Assembly (NCBI RefSeq): GCF_963678635.1
Contig: NC_087070.1
Coordinates: 21,435,461-21,499,460 of the forward strand
Length of the DNA: 64,000 nt
DNA from: Symsagittifera roscoffensis
Taxonomy: Eukaryota; Xenacoelomorpha; Acoela; Convolutidae
Reading direction: 5' to 3'
Under the pieces are notes generated by a model. That model was not told the origin of the DNA. It made no database searches and was given only the letters and a program-made list of their open reading frames with translations. Shown here piece by piece: positions 32,535-43,600 of the stretch (within the stretch, counting starts at the first letter, position 1; each line of letters begins with the position of its first letter). Both the position numbers and the translations under genes were made by a program.

Positions 32535-33317
32535 CGAAAAGGAGAACAACCTCGAAAAATGCTACAATCAATCAAATCGCTGCACTTTTTGGCCTATAAT
32601 CAGAAATAATTACACAACATCTGCCAGAACGACATCGTCGAAAATTTGGTTAAAATGACAGCATTTTTCTTTAGACTGAGCCTTTTTCGACATTTTTGGA
32701 GCCGAGAAACGAGTACATTACTAATTTTTTTTTGCGTAGTTTTCCGTTCTTCAAAAATTGTAATCCCACAAGAATGAATGCAATTTTTTTTTAACCAATA
32801 AAAGTTTTCATGGGTATTTCTTTTTTGTCCTCAAACAGCTCCACTTTCGCAAAAAAGTTTTCCCTTTATTAATTGAAGCTGAGTTCCGCGGTTTTCGCTC
32901 GCTTTCAGTCAATTTCGAATTAAACATATGTTTTGATGCTTTGAAATTACTGAGGTTGAAACCGCAAATGACTAGCATTTAATTATTGACATTAGATTTA
33001 ATTTGTTTTATATGACTACTATTGGTAGTAAATATCATGCTTCTTCCAACGCTTTTCAGCTAACCCACCATAAATTTTTTAACGAAAGCCTTTAACAAAA
33101 AAAAGCATCAATTTTGTTTGTTTGGTTCCCCAGTATTTACACAAAATTTTGAAGAAAACGCGCAATTTTTTTTTTCAAAATGTTCAAAAAAGCTTAAAAA
33201 CGCCGTTGTTGGCTCGTTTATGCATTTTCAAAAAAAAATTTTGTGGCGCACAAAATTATCTCAGAAAGGGATCTTTAAAATGTTTTCAGAGTAATCGAAA
33301 ATTTTATTTAGTCGATC

Positions 33318-33400
33318 CAGTGACGGAGCTAGGTTTTTCTCGAGAAGTGGATTTTCAAAAAAAAATCAAAAAATCTGTCGGTTTTTTCTACAATTACTGT
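33318..33400 (+). repeat. hAT-like MITE end
   Basis: CAGTGACGGAGCTAGG followed by a TTTTTCTCGAGAAGTGGATT block resembles the start of the complete hAT-like MITE at 42627 (CAGGGGCGGATCTAGGATTT). No matching far end or target duplication was found, so it may be truncated. Confidence 0.4.
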
Positions 33401-33479
33401 ACATTTAATCTGACTTCGTTTCAGTTGATTCTGGGAGCTTCTCAAATGCAGTGGAAACCAAAACTCACTTAATTATCAT

Positions 33480-35554
33480 GCAATATTTTGTCAATTGACG
33501 AATCAATTGTCGTACATCGATCATACCAGATTACAAATGTTCAATATTAACCAAAACGAACAAATGTTAAATTTGATAAATCAAAAATGTATCAGTATGT
33601 GCGCTTTATAAATTCGAGATCAAAATTTAAAGCAAATTGATCTTAAATTTAGTGACTTAACATTTTTTGAGAAGGCGAAAGTAACCAAAGTTTTAATTTG
33701 GGCGTCAGAGTTTGAGGCCAAATTTTATTTCATTTACGCCGTTAGTTTTTTTAGGAGCCGAAAACTGTTTTTGCTGCTGTTTTTTTGGCGATCTGTTTTT
33801 TTGAATAAAAAGGCCGAATTTTAAATTTTTGCATAAATTTCGTAGGGTAAAATTGCTGCCAAAACTTTTTTGTTGCCAATATTTAAAATTTTGAAAAAAA
33901 AATCAAAAAATTTTACACATTAACACAAAAACGTCCAATTAGATCTTTCAAAAATGAACTTACGCCAATGATTTGTCTGAACAATATTTGAATTTTGCAA
34001 AGAACATCACTTTGTAGTGTGCATAGCGTGTAGTTTTTTCTTGAATATTACCACTGCTCTTTAGTTTCAATTTGAAAAAGTAGTTTCAAAACAATAAATT
34101 AGTTTTCAAAAAATCTAAAAAATAAAAACAGTTTCAATTATTTAACTATATTGGTAAATTTGAGCAAAAGTTATTTCACCGACGGTAAAGAGCAAACGGC
34201 ACATTCAAATCTTTTTTCTTATACGATCAGTGTTGTTATCTTTTTATTGATAAGTTATGTCTCGAAATCGTTTATTTAAGAGTTCATTGTTCGTTTTCTA
34301 ATAACAATTCGTGCTCAGTTTGGGTTTTCATATGAAATTTTGTTTTTTAACAAGTTTTGACAAAAGATTTGGTATTGATATCGACTAGAAAATATTGATG
34401 TGCTGAGCACAAATTTTAAAAAAATCCTCGTATCAAGGACAAATCATGATAGCTTCATCTGATTTTTGAATAGAAAAAAAATAGTTTCCTCTGACACCCT
34501 ATGTGAAGTTAAAATACTGCTTTCGCGTCTATTAACGTATTGATACGATCAAACAGGAAGCATGAGTTCAATTTTTTTTAATTTGTGAGCAGCATTAGAG
34601 AGCGACTTAAGCTGAAAAGCATGCATTTTAAAGCGCGTTACTTTGCTCAAATTGAAAATTGTGAAAAAAAAAATTGCCCAAAATCAATCATTAGTTCAAT
34701 TTTAATTTTCAATTCAAAGCTTCAGTAACTTTCAGATGATGAAAAAATTCTGTTCAAAAGAGGCTAGTTGTAAAGACTAAATTAATCTGAAAGAAAACCA
34801 TGCCGAGCCGAAACGTTTTGGCACTGTTTTAGTTTGACAAATAGATATATACTAGAGTAAAGACAGTCGGATCATGAACAACTCATATTGCGTTTTCAGT
34901 AAAACGTGGTCATACATATTTGCTACTGCATCATGAAATTTGAGCTCTGAAGTTTTCCATTTACAAAATTAATATGGAAAAGTTTTACTTTTTTTCAGTG
35001 TTCTCTCATACAAATTATACTGCTGTCAAAGTTGCTATCCTGAGGCAAGTTAAACTTTATGAAGATTTTTAACTGAACAAAAAGGCAGTGATGACGGACT
35101 GCCAATTTGTAGTTTTTGAAACCAGCACAAAAATTAGAGCGAAGAACCATTTTTAATGTACGTACTGCCATTGAAGCAAAATTGAGGGTTGCTGTTTGTA
35201 TATTAATCTCTGTCCATATGAACTTGTGTAGCAAAATTTGTAATGAATTTATAGCGAACCGATTATTTGAGTTAGGCTTAGGTTTTTTCCAAAAATGTTG
35301 GGTGACAGGATTAAACAGTTATTTGGAAATATGACACTCATATCAGCTATAAACACACAAATTCAAAATGGTTATTTCGGAGTGCTGATCTCAGAAAAAA
35401 AAGCAAAAACAAAAGAATAGAGACTTTAACATGGCTAAGTGCATCAAGGCAGAGCACTGACTGTCCAGACTTGTCTCTAGAGTCTATGAAAATCTTGATT
35501 ACACAATTGATGCAAACTTAAAACGCAATTGAACAAATTGAAAATTAAATTGAA
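33480..35554. other. Gene-poor spacer
   Basis: AT-rich DNA with no supported gene. Frames at 34995-35334 on both strands overlap each other without recognisable features. Confidence 0.4.
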
Positions 35555-36105
35555 CAAGATTGCTCGTATCAGGGCGAAGCCCTGAAAGTTCCGACTGCCT
35601 TTTAACGTTTATGGAGCAGTAATAACATAAACAACATAAAAGAATTAAATAAAACAAAATAAAATGAAATTTTTTTTTCTTAAATTTTAAATTTTTCATG
35701 AAAATCATACCCCCACACGCCATATAAAGTACAAAAGGATAAGTTTTGCTCCTTGTAACAAATCAATTATGGCAAATAAGCTTCTTCCAACCAATTTGGA
35801 ACGATTTCGATTACGGATTAAATCTCCGCTTACGCGTTAATAGCGCGAAATATATCGCGCGTTAATTGTCCCAAATTGGTCAAAATGGCCAAAATGGTAA
35901 TCTTTAAACCCTCATAACTTTACGAAAAATGATCACAAGTGAAATATCTTTTCAAATTCAAACTCAGAACAACAATGGCTTTCGAATGATAGATAAAAAA
36001 AAATTTGTCGAAAATGGCTAGTTAAAAAGACGAAATTTGACTGAAGAAAAAAAAAACCCAGCCCGAGCACAAATATTCCGTTACTTTCGTATCGAAAGTC
36101 GGAAC
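35555..36105 (-). mobile_element. Helentron-like element, copy B
   Basis: Minus-strand copy of the element at 12325. It has the 3' hairpin (CAGGGCGAAGCCCTG on the plus strand), the central GCGCGAAATATATCGCGCGT palindrome, and the 5' hairpin CTTTCGTATCGAAAG followed by GTCGGAAC. Copy C follows in the same orientation with only two bases between. Confidence 0.7.
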
Positions 36106-36107
36106 AA

Positions 36108-36634
36108 CAAGACTGCTCGTATCAGGTCGCAGCCTTGAATGTTCCGACTGCCTTTTAAGGTTTATGGAGCAGTAATAACATTTAAAAAATTCAATGAAAT
36201 AAAACAAAATGAAAAAAAAATTTCTAAATTTGAAATTTTTTTATGAAAATCATCGCCCCACACGCCATATAAAGTACAAAAGGATAGATTTCGCTCCTTG
36301 TAACAAACCAATATGGCAAATAAGCTTCTTTTAACCAATTTGGAGCGATTTCTAAGACGGATTAACTCTCCGCCTACGCGTTAATAGCGCGAAATATATC
36401 GCACGTTAATTGTCACGAATTGGCCAAAATAGCAAACTTTAAACCCCCGTAACTCTACGAAAAATGATCACAAGTGAAATATGTTTTCAAATTTGAGGTC
36501 AGGAAAACAATACTTTTCGAATGATATAAAAACATTCTGTCAAAAATGGCTAGTTAAAATGTCGAAATTTGTCTGAAGAAAAAAACCCACCCCGAGCACA
36601 AATATTCCGTTACTTTCGTATCGAAAGTCGGAAC
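36108..36634 (-). mobile_element. Helentron-like element, copy C (tandem with copy B)
   Basis: Same structure and orientation as copy B, giving a head-to-tail pair with a ~550-bp period. The 5' hairpin and the central palindrome are kept, while the 3' hairpin stem is degraded (AGGTCGCAGCCTTG). Tandem arrays are a known habit of Helentron-type non-autonomous elements. No coding capacity. Confidence 0.7.
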
Positions 36635-36639
36635 AACAA

Positions 36640-38480
36640 CAAGCTATGCTAAGCACAAATTGATTTATTTAGATTCTTGTAACAAAACATTAAAACTGAA
36701 TAGCTTGTCTCAATTTTCTCAACTTATTCAGAAATTTTTTCTGAGCTGTTTTCACTTATCATCCACACGTTAACTGCGCGAGGCAGATCCCGAAATATTT
36801 TTCCTCATTTAACAGTTTGCAAATTTTTGTATTCTTACTTATAAAATTAACATGTGAATCTGAACATTAGAATACTTCTCAATTGATTCGAAGTTTTCCG
36901 TGTTCAGAGCTAGTTAAAAACCTTAAGTAAAAGTTAAGACAATTAAAAATTTATCTCAGTTAATCAAACACAAGAATCACATTTTTCCCGTCACTTTCTT
37001 TGCGTACATGATAGTCATTTCTTCCGATTCTATAAAGAAAACGGCTGCTTGTTTTTCTCAAAATAGATGGCGAAAAATCTTTCAGACCAGTGTAACAATT
37101 CATTACTTTTATGTATCACAAAACCGAAGCGATGAAGTGATTAGACTTCGTTACTGAGAGACATGCCGTCACCAACTAATGTTTCAAGTAAAAGTTTTGA
37201 TCCGACGGTCCAAAAAAATCATCAAACTAATCAGTGCGGGATAGTTTCTTCTTGCCATCTGATAGCTTCTGATAGTTTTCCTCAAATTTGCTCAATGCCA
37301 GAAAATTTCAGATAGTTCACGAGACACTTTTCGAATTCCGACATGAAACTGATTAAAAAATAATGAAGACTTAAAAAAGTATATACAAAAAAAAGCAATT
37401 TTATTTTTAAAAAGTGTTTTTCCAATCGTTTTGCTTTAAAAAATTGTTATGAAAACAGAGAAGTTCAATTTCATTCAAATGGCTTGACTTTCTCATTGGT
37501 TGCTACAAAGATAGAGAAAAAACATAAACAAAACAATTCAAGAAAAATGAAAAATTAACTATAGTTAAACAAAAATTGTCCGATCAGCTCATGAAACTTT
37601 ACTTTACTAAATAACATCGAAAACCATTAATTTTTCCCAAACTGCGAGGTTATTTTAGCGTGGTGTGATTTTAATACATTAATCACAATTCAATACAGTT
37701 GTATCCGAAAAAAAATTGATTTTCTTGAGTTTTTTGTAGTTTATTTTGACAACGAACTGCTACACAAAGCTTCAAAAACTTGTTTCCAAGCGCAAAAGTT
37801 ATTTTTTAAGCGTAATAAAAAAACGATTAATTTTCATCTAAAAAACGTTACTCATTTGCCTCAGTTCAATGGTGTCCAGTAAGAAACAGTAGCGGACTTA
37901 GGGTGCAGCGCGTCCCAGGGATTAGGCCCCTTGGCCACCTAAAGATCTTTTTGAGCCATTATTCGAAATATATTTTTGGTCAACCAAGACCCCCTTAACC
38001 CTCTTAGCGCCAAAATTAACTAAAGTTGAGCGCGAGAATCGGTCGAAAACTTAAGTTTGCGGTCAGAACCTTTCGAAAAAATGCCGAAAAATGTCATTTT
38101 TGTCCTAGTTGAATTCAAAAACTTTGTGATAAATAGACAGTTAGTTTTGGAAGAGCTGCGCAGAAAAGATTGTTTTGGATAGTTTTCTAAGCGGCGCAAA
38201 AAATTTTAATTTGGAAGAGTTTGCAATATGTATCTGTCGACCTTCGACCTAATGATAACTTGGATCAAATCTTCGATATTACACCATTTCAAAGCCAATT
38301 GAACAATCGGTAATTTGAAAAAAATTATAGGTAACTTCCATTGAAGGAACATTTATTTCGTAAGTTCTAAAGAGTAGAAAAACGATGGAGTAATCACAAG
38401 TGACTTCAATTGAAAACATTTTATCTCAAATGAATAAGAACAGAATATAATATACAGAATCAACGGTTTTTATGCAACAT
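36640..38480. other. Gene-poor spacer with one hAT-like end
   Basis: No gene is supported. CAGTAGCGGACTTAGGG at 37887-37903 closely resembles the right terminal repeat of the MITE at 42627-43034 (read as CAGGTGCGGACTTAGGG). The other end was not found. Confidence 0.4.
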
Positions 38481-38487
38481 CCATTGT

Positions 38488-39459
38488 TCATCCATCTATT
38501 TTATTCCTGACCAAACAATCCAGGATATATGTCAACGTATGATTGCACCAACCAACATACTTCTGTGGGGTAATATCACAACTTGTTCGTTCCACAATAG
38601 ATTTGACATGACGGAAACGGGAATCCTGAAGTGTTTGTCCTGGCTCCTTCAAGGCATCAGCACTGATAAACAAATCCGTCTCTTCTTGCAGTTTTCGTTT
38701 CATAGCCGCTTTCCAGAAAATGCAGCTTCAACCGAAGTTAGAAATGGGCTGTACTTTGGGAGCCTCTTCAGAAGGAATATTCCACTGAGGTCCATATCTT
38801 CGATTCCTCTGTGCCCGGGAGCATTGTCAAAAATGCAAAATCCATCAGCATTGTCCCTTCGTCAAGGATAATGTTTCCACATAGAACTTCGAGAACATTT
38901 TTGAAAATTACCTTCTCCATTCCCCCTTGAATTACCTGATAATGCAAAAGGCCTTCCGTGGAAACTGCGCAACAGATTGTAACATTGGGTCCTTTCTGGG
39001 CACTGACCTTTCTATAAACGCTGTCACCCTTAGCAGATCGCCCTTGAGTACGCCGCATGTGGATATTTACACCAAATTCATACACAAAATTCATCCTGGA
39101 CAATCTCTCGCAATCTTGAAAGTGATCATTCTCCCTTTTAATGCTTTTGATAGTGCTTGCTGGGTAAAATTGGGTTTTTGGGGTAAGCGCGCTCTCAACG
39201 CAAAGTTCACTTGTTGTAATGTCATCAGTGGATTGCCCTCCAGAATGTCAAAAGCCCGCAAAATAACTTCTTCGTCAGTTTTCAGATTGTATAATCCAAC
39301 TTTTCGTAAATTTTCATATCTCCCACGTCGCACAATTGTATACGCAGTGTTCCGATTTATTCCCAAACAGTCGGCCAAAGCTATATAATCTTCTCCACGG
39401 GAATGCGATTCGATTAGACGTCGTTTGTCGATACATGAAATTTTTTTATACATGGCCAT
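38488..39459 (-). pseudogene. Tc1/mariner (IS630 superfamily) transposase, broken
   Basis: Three minus-strand frames (39459-39091, 39103-38768, 38703-38488) join into a protein of about 320 codons, the usual length of the family. The N-terminus has a helix-turn-helix-like pattern (Y-I-A-L-A-D-C-L-G-I-N-R-N-T-A). The catalytic region is recognised by M-R-R-T-Q-G-R-S-A-K-G and by V-T-I-C-C-A-V-S. The first catalytic Asp position is altered (V-Y-E-F-G-V-N). The second lies in M-L-M-D-F-A, after which a gap removes the stretch leading to the third acidic residue. No terminal inverted repeats could be defined by eye. Confidence 0.72.
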
Positions 39460-40146
39460 TTTGAGCGTGATTCAATTGGAATTTCGCGATTTCAAAAGAA
39501 CTTATGAACACACAGTTGAGCATGCATTATTTCTTGACTTTCAATTGAAAATACGTTATGTTCAAAAGATGTCACTAACATTTTAATAGTAAAAAAAATG
39601 GATTTCTTGAGCTACGCCTGGGATCCCATCTGAGAGCCTGATTACAAAACTTTGACATGTTAAGCCGTATGAATTGTTCGATCCTTGATAAATTCTTAGC
39701 AGCCGCGTGGGTCGTCTTCACTCTTCCAACATTGGCAGTTTTGATTTCACACCAATAATGTGCTTTTTGAACTCAAAAATTAAGCAAAAGTTGACTGATA
39801 AGTTTCAGTTTTTAAGTCTTCTTTCTAACTGGATTCCTGGTTCAATCATTTTTATCCATTTACTTAAAGGCAATTAAATTTAGCAGTTAAAACTTTTCGA
39901 GGAGTTTGCCGAACATTTGTAGCTTATCCTGGTCAAAGATCATGATCAAGCTTTCTTCTCGACTAAGTTGAGCCTTTGCCTATGTTTAGATTTTGCTGGC
40001 GACTATGTTCAGATCTTGTTCTTGATGTCAAACCCCGCGAGGAATTTGAATTTTGATCTTCAGCTGTGAAATCAGAGTGCGTCTTTGGAAGTCGTAACAT
40101 TCGTGACACTCTCTGGACACCCTGTCATTTTTTATGCCACTCGAGT

Positions 40147-40377
40147 TTATTTATGCAGATCTGTGGCTATGAATGTTTCCACGAACTCTGATATCCCATC
40201 AGTGCTGAAAATCTCTGTTCCAGCTGCGACAATCAGTCTAATAACTAATGTGATTTTTGCACCAAAAACTTATTCTCGCTATAAATTTTATCACATAGAT
40301 TCTAACTTACAGAAAAACTTTTTGCCTCTTTCAAAAATAGCCGTAGCTCCACCGTCTGGCTTTTCTGCCGTTTCCAT
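40147..40377 (-). CDS. Possible two-exon small gene or gene end
   Basis: An ATG at 40377 opens a 67-nt exon to a perfect donor (T|GTAAGT at 40310). An acceptor GTCGCAG before 40223 leads to a 77-nt exon ending in TAA at 40147, whose context supplies AATAAA. The joined frame is 47 codons, exactly divisible, reading D-G-G-A-T-A-I-F-E-R-G-K-K-F-F then I-F-S-T-D-G-I-S-E-F-V-E. It could be a small protein or the last exons of a larger gene. No family recognised. Confidence 0.25.
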
Positions 40378-40573
40378 TACACGGAATGAAATTATCAAAT
40401 CTATTGTGTAATCATTAATGAAATATGAGATGAAAATGAGCTTATAATTAGGCACTGAAAACCAGATGCCAATGTTTAAAAATTTTCAAATTGTTTTTAG
40501 CTGAGCCAAAAAATTATTCAATAAGAAAAACAAAATTTATTTTAATTCGACTTAACTAAAATCAGCATGCTTT

Positions 40574-40579
40574 TTTATT
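40574..40579 (-). terminator. Polyadenylation signal of the DEG/ENaC gene
   Basis: AATAAA on the minus strand, 34 nt beyond the stop codon at 40613-40615. Confidence 0.6.
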
Positions 40580-40612
40580 AAATAATTATTTATAAAATCC
40601 GATGTCTCTTTT

Positions 40613-43600
40613 TTAATCAAAACTTGTTTCATCTTCGGCCTTTTTTTCAATAGTGAAAACTGGAATTTGTCTGTTGGACCTCGGAACTAAAAGATCGTTT
40701 CCACTTTGCTGTGAAGATTTGGCCGATGGAGATTCTTTAACATAGCAATTCACGTAAGTTGTCAACTCTCGGTGCTCCACGCCCCTTTTCGTAGGAGAAG
40801 CGCGGTTGAAATTGTGCGTAACAGGATTTAAAGTACTTCCATTGTTTTTGGACGTGGTTATGGCGTTCTTGGGTATTTTGGAGAGCCAGTTCCAGGAGCT
40901 GCGGAGGAAGTAAACGGAGAACACGATGATTTCGAGGAACTCCATCAGCGTGATTACTGAGATGCCGACCCACAGTCCAAGAACTCCTCCGATCTCAGCA
41001 AGCAGCTTCTCAAACTAAACATTCATTCGTATGTCATGAAACAACAATCTACCTAAGTTGCGATTACCCAAAAACATCATTTAAATTTTTTTTGAATTAA
41101 ATTCAAATCATGAATAGCTGACTGCTGTGCTAATAACAAAGAAAGAGACCGACAACACCGATTGGATTAAAGAAGTCCAGAAAAATCCAAAACGTTTTTT
41201 TTCTTCAATTTCCCCTAATTTGCAGTTTTTTTTCGGTAAGGGGCGATTACAACAGGTCAAAAAAAATGGTTTAAAAAATTAGGTCAATCAAAAGAATGTA
41301 CAAATTGCTGCAGAAACTGAAGCTCTCCTTTTGTCGTTTTGGTTTGAAGAACAGAAAAATCCAGACCAGTTTTCTGTGCACGGAGACAATTTTTTTTAAT
41401 TTTTTTTTTGCAGCTGGTGAGTAGCGACCGATTGGTTTTAATATGCCGCCACTACGATTTTTGCTGTGGTCAAAATTGGGATGAAAAAGCACTATCTATG
41501 CCATAGTTCCTCCTTTCACTATGTGAAATGGACTGAAATGAACTAAATTTGGCAAAGGTATCACAACCTACTTTAAGCATTGATTAACTAAAATAGCATC
41601 TTAAATAGTAACTTCAAGAAACGCTTCCAAAGGCAAAACTGATTGGTGGTTAGTGAAAAGGAGACCACTACTATTTTGACCAAATTAAAAACTCTGCCAA
41701 TGACGTTTTCAGTTCTCATTAGCAAATTGTGCGAAACATAGCCAGCAGACAGTATGAAAGGAGTCATAAACGAAAAGAAACAGAAAAAAAATAACATGTT
41801 AGAAAAAAACTTCAAGTTAAAAATGTTTTAAAAAATTTTGCCCTTGAAGTTCTTTGAATTTCAAGGACAATTTAGGTTGAGACTTTTTTGACACACTTTA
41901 CCCAACTTGACCCAACTTGAGAAAACTGGATCAATAGGTTAAAATGTTTCCGCTGGGAAATCCGAAAGTTAAAATCCACGTTAAAAATCTAGAAATTGAT
42001 CACGTTTTTCATGACCTTTACACTTTTGCTGTTCGATAAAAATTGGCCTTACTTTAATTCAACGAAAGGAGCTGAACTTAAAAAGAATTCAAACGCCAAA
42101 CCGCAAAAAAATCTAATTTGATCGTGAACAATTTTTCAGACTTCTTCACAAAAAAATCACCATGACCTAAATAAAGAGTGTTCACTAGGTTCATGACTCT
42201 AAATAACAATGGAAATGTACCAACCTGTATCTCTGGCTTTTCTGTCTGAATTTCATGGTCATTCACTGCTTCTGTCACGTGAATCGTCGCATACATCGAC
42301 CTTGAACAATTATTCAGTTGCAATAACTTAAAACTTATAAAGTAATAACCAAACAACAAAGAAAAAAGGCATGAAAGACTTAATAAAGTGGCACAAAAAC
42401 GGTTAGCCGTTATCAGTTGAACAGGTTTTTCTTGGTATTTTTCCTCGTGAAATAGTGGGCTTATCGCAATGAACATCTTCATGTCTTAAAGCACTGTGGT
42501 TCCTTTTTCTGCTTTAAAACACAAACCAGCTAATTATTTTGGGAAGAAAAAAAACAATCAGCAAACTTGATTTATCTGAAGCAAACACCATGTACCATGA
42601 ATGTTGTTAACTCAGTCAATCGGAATCAGGGGCGGATCTAGGATTTTCACGAGGGGGGGGGCGGATTTTCAAAAAAATTTCGAAAATTTTGACGACCTTT
42701 TTTTTTAGGTCGACCAAATTGATTTTCCAAGCTCTCCTAAAGCAGTATTAAAACGCTGTTTTGGCCAATATTTTGAAAAAAAAACAGGTGAAAAGCCATT
42801 TTTGAGCTCTTTTTGGAAAATTTTGACAAAAAAATTGCGTTTTTTTGGGCGCGCGCTCCCCCTCAAAGTTAGTATATATTGGCGCCCGAGGCGCCTTTAG
42901 AAAAATTTTAGGTTCTGTCGGCCAAAAATGGATTTCTTAAAAAGTACCGAAGGGGGACCCTTTGGGTCGGCAGGGGGTCGAATCCCTGAGGGAGGAAGGC
43001 GTCCGCCCCCCCCCCCCCCCTAAGTCCGCACCTGATCGGAATCCTAACTTGCTCTCGAACCCTTGAATTATAATTTAGAAGTCACCTTATCTTGTCGAGT
43101 AAATCATTGATGCCATCTTGTTTTTTGATCTCATCGAACCACTTGAGTGGATTATAGTGAATAAAACAAGAGACCAGACTGTATACATTAACATCTGGAT
43201 TTTTGTTCAAAATCTGTTCACATGAGGGGTATTGTGAACTGTTGAAGAGGTGGGCGAGGTCTGACAGGAATGTCTTGGAGTCGTTGCGCACGAGGGAGTT
43301 GCTGCTGCGCATCAAACTCAACAGTTCTGGAACCTATATGAAATAAATAGAAATTATGGAATTTCCCTTTGGTACTATTTTACGACAATCAAACCCTAAT
43401 AATATCCCAGGATGCTTTCGGCATTACTAAGAGAGGGGAGTGCACGCCGCTCCAAAAATTTGACAACATTCGTTTAAAACGGCTCACAAAGATCAACTAG
43501 ATTTCAGCAAACTCCGGATAGAAATTGATAAAAATCGAAGATATCGAATTCGCTCGAGCAAATATGAGGATATCAAACGAACAGCCTTTTTGGATTTTCC

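Noticed and set aside
38488-38871. Plus-strand ORFs across the Tc1/mariner region (38539-38871, 38927-39388)
   Set aside because: The minus strand carries recognisable transposase motifs; the plus frames are shadows.
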